A stretch of 36,618 nt of DNA from Synechococcus sp. BSA11S (GTDB taxonomy: Bacteria; Cyanobacteriota; Cyanobacteriia; PCC-6307; Cyanobiaceae), in the NCBI RefSeq assembly GCF_014224355.1, contig NZ_VNWP01000019.1:1-36618 (forward strand), read 5' to 3'. A program made the translations under genes and the position numbers. Below, one piece after another: positions 24,034 to 32,290 of this stretch. Under the pieces are notes generated by a model. That model ran no database searches. It was not told where the DNA came from and saw only the letters and a list, made by a program, of their open reading frames with translations. Numbering within the stretch: the first letter of the stretch is position 1; every line of letters begins with the position of its first letter.

Positions 24034-24396
24034 ATGAAGGTTCAGCGTCATCTGCTGCTCTGCGCCACCCCCACCAAGCCCCTCTGCGGCGATCCGCAGC
24101 TGGGAGCAGCCAGCTGGAGCCGGCTCAAGCAGCTGATCAAGGCGCGGGGCCTGGAGCAGCCCGATCGCCCCGAGGGGCTGGTGCTGCGCACCAAGGCCGA
24201 CTGCCTGCGCATCTGCTCCGGCGGACCGATTCTGCTGATCTGGCCGGAGGGGATCGCCTACGGCGGCGTGAGCCCGGAGCGGATCGAGCGGATCGTGGAG
24301 GACCACCTGATCGGCGGGCGGCCAATCGAGGAGTGGATCGTGGCCCACTACGACCTCGACCCCAGCCGCTGCTCCAGCCAGCGCAGCACCAGCTGA
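24034..24396 (+). CDS. 2Fe-2S thioredoxin-like ferredoxin
   Basis: A protein of 120 residues from the ATG at 24034, 10 bases after dxr. It has the thioredoxin-like [2Fe-2S] pattern: the first Cys pair in LLLCATPTKPLCGDP, the second in KADCLRICSGGPILLIW, then GIAYGGVSPERIERIVEDHL. These small proteins resemble the NuoE-type cluster domain and occur alone in cyanobacteria; the electron partner is not known. The last 49 bases overlap the end of the convergent hydrolase gene. Confidence 0.85.
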   Translation: MKVQRHLLLCATPTKPLCGDPQLGAASWSRLKQLIKARGLEQPDRPEGLVLRTKADCLRICSGGPILLIWPEGIAYGGVSPERIERIVEDHLIGGRPIEEWIVAHYDLDPSRCSSQRSTS

Positions 24397-25367
24397 TCCG
24401 ACCAGCAGCCCCCGGGGCCATGGAAGCCGTTGTGGCCGCCGCCGGGGCTGAGCACCACCTCCAGGGGCGGTCGCAGGGCCTGGGCGCCAGCGGCTGGCAC
24501 CCAGGGATCATCCAGGGCCTGCACCACCAGGGTGGGGGGCAGAGCGGCCTGCCCGGGCTCCGGCGCCAGCAGCCGCGGCAGGGGGCTGGCCTGCCGGTAG
24601 TAGGCCTCCGCGCTGGGGTAGCCCCAGCGGGGCGCCGTGATCAGGGCATCGAAGGCCCGGATGCTGGCCACCCGGCGCAGGCGCTGGCTCAGCTCCTCAC
24701 TGGGCTGGGGAGCATCGTTGAGGGTCTGCCGGCGCAGGCGCTCCAGCAGCCAGCGCTCATAGAAGCGGTTGCGCGGGCTGGAGATGGTGGCGGAGCAGTG
24801 GGCCAGATCGAGCGGACTGCTCACCAGCACCAGGCCCTCCAGCTCCGCCACCCCATCCAGCACCGCGTTGAGCAGCACCGTCCCCCCCAGGGAGAGCCCG
24901 ACGGCCAGCAAGGGGCCACCAGCAGCCAGCTGCCGGGCCTCCTCCAGGGCCGGCGCCAGATCCGTGCTGCAGCGGGCTGCATAGGTGCCGCTGGCCAGGG
25001 CCCGGCCTTCGCCTGCTCCGCGCATGTTCAGGCGCAGCACCGCCAGGCCGGCCCGGTTCAGGCACCAGCCCAGCCGCCGCACCCCCTCCGCCTGGCTGGA
25101 GCCGCCCAGACCGTGCAGCAGCACCACCAGGGCCCTGGGCCTGCCGCAGCCCGCCTCCGGGGCGGGCGGATCGAGCCAGGCCAGCAGCGAGCCGCCTGTC
25201 CCCTGGCTGGAGGGCCCAAGGGGCAGTTCCAGGCGTGTGCCCGGGCGCTGGGGCAGCACATCCGGGCGGAGCGTGTCGCGCAGGGTCTGCAGATCGGGGC
25301 CCCACCAGGGCGGGCGGGGCCGGAACGGCTCCAGCCCCAGCCGCTCCAGCAGGGCCCCGGAGCTCAC
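24348..25367 (-). CDS. YheT-like alpha/beta hydrolase
   Basis: A protein of 339 residues from the GTG at 25367, which overlaps the stop of the NAD(P)-binding gene upstream (GTGA); a GTG at 25394 is an alternative. The fold is clear: GPDLQTLRDTL near the start, oxyanion block VLLHGLGGSSQAEGVRRLGW, NMRGAGEGRAL, the nucleophile elbow AVGLSLGGTVLLNAV with its Ser, the Asp in LVVQALDDPWVP and the His in LSPGGGHNGFHG. The catalytic triad is complete. YheT-type enzymes are esterases of unknown natural substrate. The gene ends inside the ferredoxin gene on the other strand. Confidence 0.88.
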   Translation of the reverse strand: MSSGALLERLGLEPFRPRPPWWGPDLQTLRDTLRPDVLPQRPGTRLELPLGPSSQGTGGSLLAWLDPPAPEAGCGRPRALVVLLHGLGGSSQAEGVRRLGWCLNRAGLAVLRLNMRGAGEGRALASGTYAARCSTDLAPALEEARQLAAGGPLLAVGLSLGGTVLLNAVLDGVAELEGLVLVSSPLDLAHCSATISSPRNRFYERWLLERLRRQTLNDAPQPSEELSQRLRRVASIRAFDALITAPRWGYPSAEAYYRQASPLPRLLAPEPGQAALPPTLVVQALDDPWVPAAGAQALRPPLEVVLSPGGGHNGFHGPGGCWSDQLVLRWLEQRLGSRS

Positions 25368-26083
25368 GCCGGCTGGGGCTGCCTGGCCAGCCACTGCTCC
25401 AGGGAGAGGGGCTCCACACCGGCGGCGCTGGTGACCTCGATGATCCGGCCGATCGAGGCCGGCGCATCGAGCGCCTCCAGGCAGACCCGGGCCACCAGCC
25501 GGCGGGGAATGCTGTTGCTCTCCTGCTGGTCAGGCCCGCTGTAGCGGATGCCCTGGGCGTCGAGGTCGTCCTCCGTCTCCTTGAGGCCACCGGGGCGCAC
25601 CACGGTCCAGTCGAGGCCGCTGGCCTCCAGCCAGCGCTCCCCCACCCGTTTCCAGACCAGGATCAGCCCGAAGAGGTTGAGCGGGTGGAACCAGCGGCCG
25701 CTGCAGAGCGAGCTGACCAGCACCACCCGCTTCACCCCGGCCGCGCGGCAGGCGGCACACTGCTGGCGGATCGCCAGCGCATCCACCTTCAGGGGGCCGG
25801 CCAGATCCACCGAAGGGCGGGCACCGGTGGCGATCACCAGAGCCACGGTGCCCTCCAGGGCCCGCTCCAGGGCCGCCTGATCAGTCAGCTCCAGGCGGAT
25901 CAGCTCCGCCCCCTGCAGCCCCTCGGGAACCTCGGATCCCGGTCGCAACAGGGCCTTCACCCGGTACCCCCTGCCCAGTGCCTCCTCGACGACACGCCAG
26001 CCGGTCTTGCCGGAAGCACCGCTCACGGCCAGGCAGGGCGCCGGCCCGGCGGCCGAGCCGGTGGAGATGGACGTGGAGGGCAC
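25364..26083 (-). CDS. NAD(P)-binding atypical SDR (NmrA/HSCARG-like)
   Basis: A protein of 239 residues from the GTG at 26083; the open frame continues upstream but that part is not protein-like. The dinucleotide motif is LAVSGASGKTGWRVVEEAL, followed by ATGARPSVDLAGPLKVD, VVLVSSLCSGRWFHPL and WTVVRPGGLKETEDD. The atypical SDR family lacks the YxxxK pair, as here, and often binds NAD(P) without redox activity. It may act on a substrate linked to pigments, as many such proteins do in cyanobacteria, but that is a guess. It overlaps the hydrolase downstream by 4 bases and follows the small 26089 gene by 5. Confidence 0.82.
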   Translation of the reverse strand: MPSTSISTGSAAGPAPCLAVSGASGKTGWRVVEEALGRGYRVKALLRPGSEVPEGLQGAELIRLELTDQAALERALEGTVALVIATGARPSVDLAGPLKVDALAIRQQCAACRAAGVKRVVLVSSLCSGRWFHPLNLFGLILVWKRVGERWLEASGLDWTVVRPGGLKETEDDLDAQGIRYSGPDQQESNSIPRRLVARVCLEALDAPASIGRIIEVTSAAGVEPLSLEQWLARQPQPA

Positions 26084-26088
26084 GGAAC

Positions 26089-26265
26089 TCAGAGCAGGGG
26101 CAACAGTTCCTGTTCTAGGCAACGGGCCTGGGGATACTCCCCCCGATGGCGCAGCTGGCGCACCCGCAGGATCAGGGGATCGATGTCGCACTCCTGGCCG
26201 TAGCAGTCCTCCAGATGGTCACGGGACCCGGGCTGGAATCGGCTGGTGGGTCGCGGGTTGTCCAA
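26089..26265 (-). CDS. Small conserved cyanobacterial protein (hypothetical)
   Basis: About 58 residues, with a TTG at 26265 as the likely start; upstream starts in the open frame to 26313 cannot be excluded. The conserved-looking core is DHLEDCYGQECDIDPLILRV followed by RQLRHRGEYPQARCLEQELL, a short helical protein with three Cys. It sits 5 bases ahead of the NAD(P)-binding gene on the same strand, so it is probably co-transcribed. Function unknown; I recall similar short proteins in picocyanobacteria but not a name. Confidence 0.5.
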   Translation of the reverse strand: MDNPRPTSRFQPGSRDHLEDCYGQECDIDPLILRVRQLRHRGEYPQARCLEQELLPLL

Positions 26266-26395
26266 CGGTGAAAGGGGGCGAGGACAGATGAGATGTCCGG
26301 AAGTTAGGGACAATCCCGGCGGGTGCCCTGATCACAAACACTCATCTTCGCTGGAGTGCACGCACAATGACGCCACCTCTGCGGTCGCCGCTGCC

Positions 26396-27856
26396 ATGGA
26401 CACCACCGCCAGCGGCAGACCCTCCTTTGATCTGTACGGCCCCGGCCTGCGGCTGCGGCCGCGCCAGTGGCAGTCGCAGCTGATCCAGCTGCTGCGCCGT
26501 CGCCTGGAGGTCCCGGGCCCCGACGGCCAGGACGTGCTGGTCCATGCCGGCCCCGGGGCGGGCAAGACCTTCGGCGCGCTGCTGGGCTTCCAGGCCCTCC
26601 TGCGCGAGGGCCGGCTCAGCCATCTGCTCGTGTTCTGCCACCGCAGTTCGATCGCCGCCCAGTGGCGCGACTCGGCCCGCAGCCTGGGGATCGAGCTGCG
26701 CGAGTGGGATCCGTCGCTGGCCCCGGAGCAGGTCCAGGGACTGCTGCTCAGCTACCAGAGCGCCGCCCGGCACCGGCTGCGGCTGCAGCAGGAGCTGGCT
26801 CGTTTCCTGCCCGGCCAGGCCCTCACGGTGGCCGACGAGGTGCATCACCTCGGCCTCGATCCCGAGGAGCCGGAGGCCACCGCCTGGGGCCATGCCTTCA
26901 GCGAACTCAGCCGCGGGCACGCCCTGCGGCTGGGATTGAGTGGCACACCCTTCCGCGCCGACAACCTGGCCTTCTGCGCCGCCCGGCGCGTCCCCAGGCG
27001 GCAGGACGGGGTGCTGATCGAGCAGATCGAGCCCGACCTCAGCGTCGAGCCTCGCCGCTTGATCGTGGCGGGTGATGTCAGGCCGCTGGAGTTCCGCTTC
27101 CAGGACGGCTGGGTGGACCACGGCCATGGCGAGAACGAGGCGGAAAGCGCCCTGGAACGTTCTCCGTTGTCGCTGGAGACGCGCGAGAGCTGGCGGGCCC
27201 GCAACCTGCGCCGCGCCATCCGGCTCGGCGATCGGAGCAGCATCGCCCTGAGGATCCTGCTCAACGCCCGCAAGCGCCTGGCCCGCCTGCGCGACGACGA
27301 CCATCCCCAGGCGGGGGGTCTGGTGATCGCCCGCGACATCGCCCATGCCAGGGGGCTGAGCAGCCTGCTGGAGGAGGAGGGGGATCGGGTGCGGCTGGTG
27401 CATTCCCAGGACCCGGAGTCGGCCTCGCACCTGCAGGCCTTCCGGGCTGGGGAGGCCGACTGGCTGGTGAGCATCGACATGTGCGCCGAAGGATTCGACG
27501 CCCCACGGCTGCGGGTGGTGGCCTACCTGAGCACGGTGGTGACCCGCAGCCGCTTCCTGCAGGGGATCACCCGGGCCGTGCGCGTCGATCCCGGCCGGGC
27601 CGCCCTGGAGCCCGTGCCGCGCCGGCCCTCCTATGTGTATGCGCCGGCTGATCCACTGTTGATGGGCTATGCCCGCAGCTGGTCGGTGGCCGATCCCTAC
27701 GTGATCCGGCCCAGAACCCTGCCGGACGCCGAGCCGGCCGCAGGCGGCGTCCCCGGAGGGCAGCTGCCGCTGGAGGCCCTGCGGGACGGGGCCGGGGAGG
27801 TGATTCGCCTGCGCGGACCCCAATTGCCAGGATTCCTTGACAGCCGGACCGCCTGA
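26396..27856 (+). CDS. Superfamily 2 DEAD/DEAH-type helicase
   Basis: A protein of 486 residues from the ATG at 26396; the frame is open further upstream but lacks protein-like sequence. Motifs in order: Q-like LRPRQWQSQLI, motif I HAGPGAGKTFGALLG, motif Ia VFCHRSSIAAQW, motif II ADEVHHLG (DEVH), motif III LGLSGTPFRADN, motif V SIDMCAEGFDAPRL and motif VI QGITRAVRVDPG. A complete two-lobed ATPase of the UvrB/RAD3-like type, with no added nuclease or methylase domain. It stands alone between unrelated housekeeping genes, so a defence role is not supported; DNA or RNA unwinding in repair is possible. Confidence 0.85.
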   Translation: MDTTASGRPSFDLYGPGLRLRPRQWQSQLIQLLRRRLEVPGPDGQDVLVHAGPGAGKTFGALLGFQALLREGRLSHLLVFCHRSSIAAQWRDSARSLGIELREWDPSLAPEQVQGLLLSYQSAARHRLRLQQELARFLPGQALTVADEVHHLGLDPEEPEATAWGHAFSELSRGHALRLGLSGTPFRADNLAFCAARRVPRRQDGVLIEQIEPDLSVEPRRLIVAGDVRPLEFRFQDGWVDHGHGENEAESALERSPLSLETRESWRARNLRRAIRLGDRSSIALRILLNARKRLARLRDDDHPQAGGLVIARDIAHARGLSSLLEEEGDRVRLVHSQDPESASHLQAFRAGEADWLVSIDMCAEGFDAPRLRVVAYLSTVVTRSRFLQGITRAVRVDPGRAALEPVPRRPSYVYAPADPLLMGYARSWSVADPYVIRPRTLPDAEPAAGGVPGGQLPLEALRDGAGEVIRLRGPQLPGFLDSRTA

Positions 27857-27988
27857 ATCCCCGCGCAAACGGCGCCGACTCAGTGCCGTCGGTTACACCC
27901 GAAAAACGAAGAGAGTGCGAACATCTCCAAATCCACACCACAGATGTGCCACTGGCCATCCAACGTGGTGCGCACCCGGAGATGGATC

Positions 27989-28207
27989 ATGTCCAAGGCC
28001 TCTCCCCATCGCCACCTCACCGCCCTGGCGAGCTGGGCCATGGCCCGCATCGCTGAACTCGACCGTCAGGAACGCTTCGAGGAAAGCTTTGCGATCACCG
28101 AGGAATTCCGCGAATGGATCCTCTGCCACGACCTGCACCCGCAGCTGCTCGACCCCTTGCTGATGCCCCGGGGACGCGGGCTGAGCGCACTGGACATGGC
28201 GGAATGA
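27989..28207 (+). CDS. Small cyanobacterial protein of unknown function
   Basis: A protein of 72 residues from the ATG at 27989 (MSKASPHRHLTALASWAMAR). The centre is helical and charged (IAELDRQERFEESFAITEEF) followed by REWILCHDLHPQLLDPLL. It has neither signal peptide nor membrane span. It lies 132 bases after the helicase stop and 134 bases before the NTRC gene. No family is recognised. Confidence 0.55.
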   Translation: MSKASPHRHLTALASWAMARIAELDRQERFEESFAITEEFREWILCHDLHPQLLDPLLMPRGRGLSALDMAE

Positions 28208-28341
28208 GGCGAGGCCAGGGCCGAAACCGGATTCAAATCTAAAGCAAGCCTTAAGAAGGCTGAGCCCCAGCCCACACCTGTCTCATTTCTTCAACGCTCC
28301 GTGACCTAAGGTCAACTCATACTCAGTCCGCCTTGGATCCG

Positions 28342-29742
28342 ATGAGCGCTTCCGCCGACCCCCGCGCAGACGTGGCCGCGGTGGAGAACCTGGTGATCGT
28401 GGGCTCCGGCCCCGCCGGTTACACCGCCGCCATCTATGCGGCCAGGGCCAACCTCAATCCCGTGCTGATCACCGGCTTCCAGGACGGCGGCATCCCCGGC
28501 GGTCAGCTGATGACCACCACCCATGTGGAGAACTTTCCGGGATTCCCCGATGGCATCCTCGGCCCCGACCTGATGGACCGCATGAAGGCCCAGGCCGTGC
28601 GCTGGGGCACCCGCCTGGTGGAGGCCGATGCCGAAGCGATCGATCTCTCGCAGCGCCCCTACCGGGTCAGCGCCGAGGGACAGACGATCCAGACCCAGGC
28701 GGTGATCCTGGCCACGGGCGCCAGCGCCAACCGGCTCGGCCTGCCCCATGAGCAACAGTTCTGGAGCCAGGGGATCAGCGCCTGCGCCATCTGCGACGGG
28801 GCCACCCCCCAGTTCCGCAACGAGCAGCTGGCGGTGGTCGGCGGGGGGGATTCCGCCTGTGAGGAAGCGGTGTATCTCACCAAATACGGCAGTCACGTCC
28901 ACCTGATCGTGCGCCGTGACAGCCTGCGCGCCAGCGGGGCCATGGCCGACCGGGTGCTCGCCAACCCCGCCATCAGCGTGCACTGGCAGCGGGAGGTGGC
29001 TGACGTCTCGGGCAATGGCTGGCTGGAGGCCCTCACCCTGCGCAATTCCGCCGACGGCAGCAGCGAGGAACTACCGGTGCGGGGCCTGTTCTATGCCATC
29101 GGCCACACCCCCAACACCCGGCTGGTGCGCGATCAGCTGGCCGTGGATGCCAAGGGGTATCTGGTCACCACCCCCGGGCAGCCCGACACCAGCCTCGAGG
29201 GGGTGTTCGCCGCCGGCGATGTGGCCGACGCCCAGTGGCGCCAGGGGGTGACCGCCGCCGGCAGCGGCTGTCAGGCGGCCCTGGCCGCCGAGCGCTGGCT
29301 CACCCACCACGGCCTGGCCACCACGGTCAGGCGCACCAGCGTGGAGCCGGAGCCCAGCGGGGAACCCGTCCACACCGCCGTGAGCGACGCCGACAACTAC
29401 GACCCCGCCGCCCTCTGGCAGAAAGGGGGCTACGCCCTGCGCAACCTCTACCACGACAGCGACAGGCCGCTGCTGGTGGTCTACACCTCCCCCAGCTGCG
29501 GCCCCTGCCACGTGCTCAAGCCCCAGCTCAAGCGGGTGCTGCAGGAGCTCGACGGCGGCGCCCAGGGGGTGGAGATCGACATCGAGGTCGAGCAGGAGAT
29601 CGCCAGCCAGGCCGGCGTCAACGGCACACCCACCGTGCAGCTCTTCCACGGCAAGGAGCTGCGTCAGCAGTGGCGTGGCGTGAAGCAGCGCAGCGAGTTC
29701 AAGGCCGCGATCGAAGCACTCCTGCCCGTACCGGTGGGCTGA
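28342..29742 (+). CDS. NADPH-thioredoxin reductase fused to thioredoxin (NTRC)
   Basis: A protein of 466 residues from the ATG at 28342. It passes electrons from NADPH to its own thioredoxin domain and on to 2-Cys peroxiredoxins, an antioxidant route of chloroplasts and cyanobacteria. The FAD site is NLVIVGSGPAGYTAAIYAAR, then GGIPGGQLMTTTHVENFPGF; the redox pair is in ISACAICDGA; the NADPH site is VVGGGDSACEEAVYLTKYG, then VFAAGDVAD. After residue about 345 a linker leads to the thioredoxin domain with VVYTSPSCGPCHVLKPQL (CGPC) and NGTPTVQLFHG (cis-Pro). Both redox centres are complete. Confidence 0.95.
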   Translation: MSASADPRADVAAVENLVIVGSGPAGYTAAIYAARANLNPVLITGFQDGGIPGGQLMTTTHVENFPGFPDGILGPDLMDRMKAQAVRWGTRLVEADAEAIDLSQRPYRVSAEGQTIQTQAVILATGASANRLGLPHEQQFWSQGISACAICDGATPQFRNEQLAVVGGGDSACEEAVYLTKYGSHVHLIVRRDSLRASGAMADRVLANPAISVHWQREVADVSGNGWLEALTLRNSADGSSEELPVRGLFYAIGHTPNTRLVRDQLAVDAKGYLVTTPGQPDTSLEGVFAAGDVADAQWRQGVTAAGSGCQAALAAERWLTHHGLATTVRRTSVEPEPSGEPVHTAVSDADNYDPAALWQKGGYALRNLYHDSDRPLLVVYTSPSCGPCHVLKPQLKRVLQELDGGAQGVEIDIEVEQEIASQAGVNGTPTVQLFHGKELRQQWRGVKQRSEFKAAIEALLPVPVG

Positions 29743-29774
29743 GACACGGCCCGGCGCCCCTGGAGATCAGCGGA

Positions 29775-30044
29775 TCAGCGCCGCCTCGGTCCTCCGGGGC
29801 GGTTGCCGCCGGGCCGTGGGCCTGTGGCACCGGCATTGCGTTCCCGGTAGGTGATCCGGCCACGGGTGAGGTCGTAGGGGCTGATCTCCACCAGGACCTT
29901 GTCGCCGGCGAGCAACTTGATGCGGAACTTGGTGAGCTTGCCGGCGGCGCGGCAGAGGCACTGGTGCCCGGAGGGCTGATCGAGGGTGACCAGGTAGAAC
30001 CCGTTGCCCTGTTCCTTCTCGATCACTCCCGAGGTTTCGATCAT
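29775..30044 (-). CDS. infA: Translation initiation factor IF-1
   Basis: A protein of 89 residues from the ATG at 30044 (MIETSGVIEKEQGNGFYLVT). IF-1 binds the A site of the 30S subunit and assists selection of the initiator tRNA. The OB fold is complete: LTKFRIKLLAGDKVLVEISP followed by YDLTRGRITYRERN. The C-terminus adds a Gly/Arg/Pro tail (PGGNRPGGPRRR) beyond the usual 70-odd residues, which is seen in some picocyanobacteria. It is convergent with NTRC. In many bacteria infA lies in a ribosomal operon; here it stands alone. Confidence 0.93.
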   Translation of the reverse strand: MIETSGVIEKEQGNGFYLVTLDQPSGHQCLCRAAGKLTKFRIKLLAGDKVLVEISPYDLTRGRITYRERNAGATGPRPGGNRPGGPRRR

Positions 30045-30129
30045 GCGCTGCCGTGGCTCGATGCAAACATCACTCCACCCTAAATTGGCACCCTGCAGCC
30101 CTAGGGTCTGGGGCCTTACCGGTTTCCCC

Positions 30130-30228
30130 TTGGTCGTTCCACCTCTGACCCTTGATCTGGGCCTGTTGCTGATCTCGATCGGGGTGGTGAACCTCTGGAA
30201 AGCCCGCCGCAGCGATGGCAGGCTCTGA
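30130..30228 (+). CDS. Possible 32-residue single-span membrane peptide
   Basis: From a TTG at 30130 the frame reads a hydrophobic stretch (LDLGLLLISIGVVNLW) and ends KARRSDGRL. One membrane helix with a basic tail is plausible. It overlaps the pseudouridine synthase start by 14 bases. The weak start and the small size make this uncertain. Confidence 0.3.
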   Translation: MVVPPLTLDLGLLLISIGVVNLWKARRSDGRL

Positions 30229-30871
30229 TCCTGCAACCAGGGGACAGCCGGCCCCGACCACCCTGCTGCTGCACAAGCCCTATGGGGTGCTCAGCCAGTT
30301 CAGCCCGGAAGCGCACAGCGCCTGGTCGACCCTGGCTCCGCTGGTGCCCGTGCCCGGGGTTTACGCCGCCGGCCGCCTCGATGCCGACAGCGAAGGCCTG
30401 CTGCTGCTCACCGGCGATGGACGGCTGCAGCAACGGCTCACCGACCCCCGCTGGGGCCACTGGCGCCGCTACTGGGTCCAGGTGGAGGGCACCCCGTCTG
30501 AACCGGCGCTGCAGCAGCTGCGGGAGGGGGTGATGGTGCAGGGCCGGCGCACCCTCAGGGCCCAGGCCATCGCCCTGGACGACCCGGGGCTGCCGGAGCG
30601 GATGCCGCCGATTCGTCAGCGCCGCTCGATCCCCACCGCCTGGCTGGAGCTGGGCCTGCGGGAGGGTCGCAACCGCCAGGTGCGCCGCATGACCGCGGCC
30701 GTGGGGCTGCCCACCCTGCGGCTGCTGCGCGTGGCCATCGACCTGATGGATGGGGGGCCACCCCTCAGCCTCGCGGGGCTGGCGCCCGGCCAATGGCGGC
30801 CGGTGACCAGCGCCGAGCAGGAGCGCCTGAGCCGACTTGGCGGGGGGCGAGGCGGCCGGCTCAGCCGATGA
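30215..30871 (+). CDS. RsuA/RluE-type pseudouridine synthase
   Basis: A protein of 218 residues from the ATG at 30215. It isomerises uridine to pseudouridine in rRNA. The catalytic block is AAGRLDADSEGLLLLTGDG with the essential Asp of GRLD; earlier TLLLHKPYGVLSQF and later LREGRNRQVRRMTAAVGLPT, then LLRVAIDLMDGG, are typical of the family. There is no N-terminal S4 domain, as in the RluE group that modifies 23S rRNA, so RluE-like is the best guess; the site is not shown. Its last 11 bases overlap the convergent 30861 gene. Confidence 0.9.
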   Translation: MAGSDPATRGQPAPTTLLLHKPYGVLSQFSPEAHSAWSTLAPLVPVPGVYAAGRLDADSEGLLLLTGDGRLQQRLTDPRWGHWRRYWVQVEGTPSEPALQQLREGVMVQGRRTLRAQAIALDDPGLPERMPPIRQRRSIPTAWLELGLREGRNRQVRRMTAAVGLPTLRLLRVAIDLMDGGPPLSLAGLAPGQWRPVTSAEQERLSRLGGGRGGRLSR

Positions 30872-31076
30872 CCTGCTGCAGTTCGCGCACGGTCTGAAGC
30901 TGGCCGTAGTAGTAGTTCGCCCTCGCGCGCCGGTCGGCCTCCTCGAGGCTGTCGAGGGCATCGAACCCCAGGCTCATCCAGAGCTCATGGCCGCAGGCGC
31001 GGTTCAGCTCAGCGGTGGCCTCCTGCTCCAGATTGGCGAGCCGGCGCTGCAGGTTCTTGATCTGGGCAATGGACAT
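30861..31076 (-). CDS. Small cyanobacterial protein of unknown function
   Basis: A protein of 71 residues (MSIAQIKNLQRRLANLEQEA) with a helical N-terminal half and the block NRACGHELWMSLGFDALDSL. The end (ARANYYYGQLQTVRELQQVI) is helical and Tyr-rich. It follows ycf39 on the same strand after 48 bases and may share its transcript. No family recognised. Confidence 0.58.
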   Translation of the reverse strand: MSIAQIKNLQRRLANLEQEATAELNRACGHELWMSLGFDALDSLEEADRRARANYYYGQLQTVRELQQVIG

Positions 31077-31124
31077 GGCCGGAGCGGAAGCGACAACCGA
31101 TGGTACAAAAGAACTGCCGGCAGC

Positions 31125-32087
31125 TCAGAACGGCAGCTTCTTCTTGCCCTCCTTGTCGAGGTCGGCATCGAGCTCGCGTAAGCGGCGCAGGATCGTGTCG
31201 TAGTACTCCTTGAGGTAGTCCTCCAGGCGGGTGGTCTCGGCCGCATCCAGCCCGAAGGCCGCGTAGCTCTCCTCCATCGGGGCATCCAGCGGCTGCCCGC
31301 CACCGGTGACCTCGGCGAAGGCCAGCCGTTCGGCCACCGTCACGCCGGGTTCGAAGAAGGAGGCCAACCCCTGCATCATCCGGATCAGGAACGGCCGCAC
31401 CCGGAACACCCGCGCCGGCTTGCCGCTGTAGCGCTCGCACAGCTGGGTGACCTCCCCGGTGTTCCACGCCCTCGGACCCACCACCGGGAACGCCTGGCGC
31501 ACGGTGGCGGCCTGGCCGAGGGCCGCCACGGCGAAGCGGGCCACGTCCTGGGTGTTCATGTAGGCGATCGGGGTGGGGGTGCCGCTCACCCACACGGTCT
31601 GTCCCTCGAGCACGGGAATGGCGAACTGACCGATCACCCCCTGCATGAAGGCCACACAGCGCAGGATCGTGTAATCGAGGTCGGAGCTGATCAGCAGCTG
31701 TTCGGTGCAGTACTTGATGTCCATCAGCGGCACCTGCCGGTGGCGCTCGGCCTCCAGCAACGAGACGAACACGACGCGCTTCACCTCGGCCTTCTCACAG
31801 GCCCGGAGCAGGTTGACCTTGCCGTCCCAGTCGATCCGGTAGATGCCGGCGCTGTCGGTGGGCCGGGCCGTGGCCGCGTCGATGATGGCCTCCTGCCCCT
31901 CGAGGGCGTAGGCAAGGCTTTCGGGCTCGAGCAGATCACCGCGGGTGAGCTCACAGCCCCACTCCTGCAGAAAGGCCGCCTTGCGCGGTGAGCGCACCAT
32001 GCAACGCACCTGATGGCCCTGATCGAGGGCACGGCGGGCAATCTGGCGACCAAGGGTGCCGGTGCCGCCAACGACCAGAACCTGCAT
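31125..32087 (-). CDS. ycf39: Photosystem II assembly factor Ycf39
   Basis: A protein of 320 residues from the ATG at 32087. Ycf39 is an atypical SDR that helps deliver chlorophyll to newly made D1/D2 reaction centres together with Hlip proteins; the plant homologue is HCF244. The dinucleotide motif is VLVVGGTGTLGRQIARRALD (residues about 3-22), followed by CMVRSPRKAAFLQEWGCEL. Family blocks include GDLLEPESL, VKRVVFVSLLEAERHRQVPL and DYTILRCVAFMQGVIGQFA. Length and order match the cyanobacterial protein. It lies directly downstream of petM, as in other Synechococcus, and is linked in function to psbD at the right edge of the window. Confidence 0.94.
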   Translation of the reverse strand: MQVLVVGGTGTLGRQIARRALDQGHQVRCMVRSPRKAAFLQEWGCELTRGDLLEPESLAYALEGQEAIIDAATARPTDSAGIYRIDWDGKVNLLRACEKAEVKRVVFVSLLEAERHRQVPLMDIKYCTEQLLISSDLDYTILRCVAFMQGVIGQFAIPVLEGQTVWVSGTPTPIAYMNTQDVARFAVAALGQAATVRQAFPVVGPRAWNTGEVTQLCERYSGKPARVFRVRPFLIRMMQGLASFFEPGVTVAERLAFAEVTGGGQPLDAPMEESYAAFGLDAAETTRLEDYLKEYYDTILRRLRELDADLDKEGKKKLPF

Positions 32088-32174
32088 GAAGCACCCGATC
32101 AGAAGGGGCTGAGCCTAGAGGTGCGCCTGTCGGCGGCGCGCCCCGGGCAGGCTCCGGGCTCCATGGATGCCGGC

Positions 32175-32273
32175 TCAGTCTTTCTGCAGCTTGAGCAGCA
32201 GCGCGCCGCCCACCAGACCGACGGGGATCAGCACCCAGAAGATCGCAGCCGTGAAGAAGATTTCCGAGGCCAT
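32175..32273 (-). CDS. petM: Cytochrome b6f complex subunit PetM
   Basis: A 32-residue protein from the ATG at 32273 to the TGA at 32175. The sequence begins [20 protein letters not shown] and ends LLLKLQKD. It is one membrane helix with the short stroma-side basic tail typical of PetM, the small subunit VII of cytochrome b6f, which passes electrons from plastoquinol to plastocyanin or cytochrome c6. The gene lies 17 bases after the trm1-like stop and 87 bases before ycf39. Confidence 0.93.
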   Translation of the reverse strand: MASEIFFTAAIFWVLIPVGLVGGALLLKLQKD

Positions 32274-32290
32274 GGGCGAGGCGAGAACGG

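Noticed and set aside
26396-27856. The helicase as part of an anti-phage system
   Set aside because: No nuclease, methylase or other defence gene lies next to it; the neighbours are housekeeping or small unknown genes.
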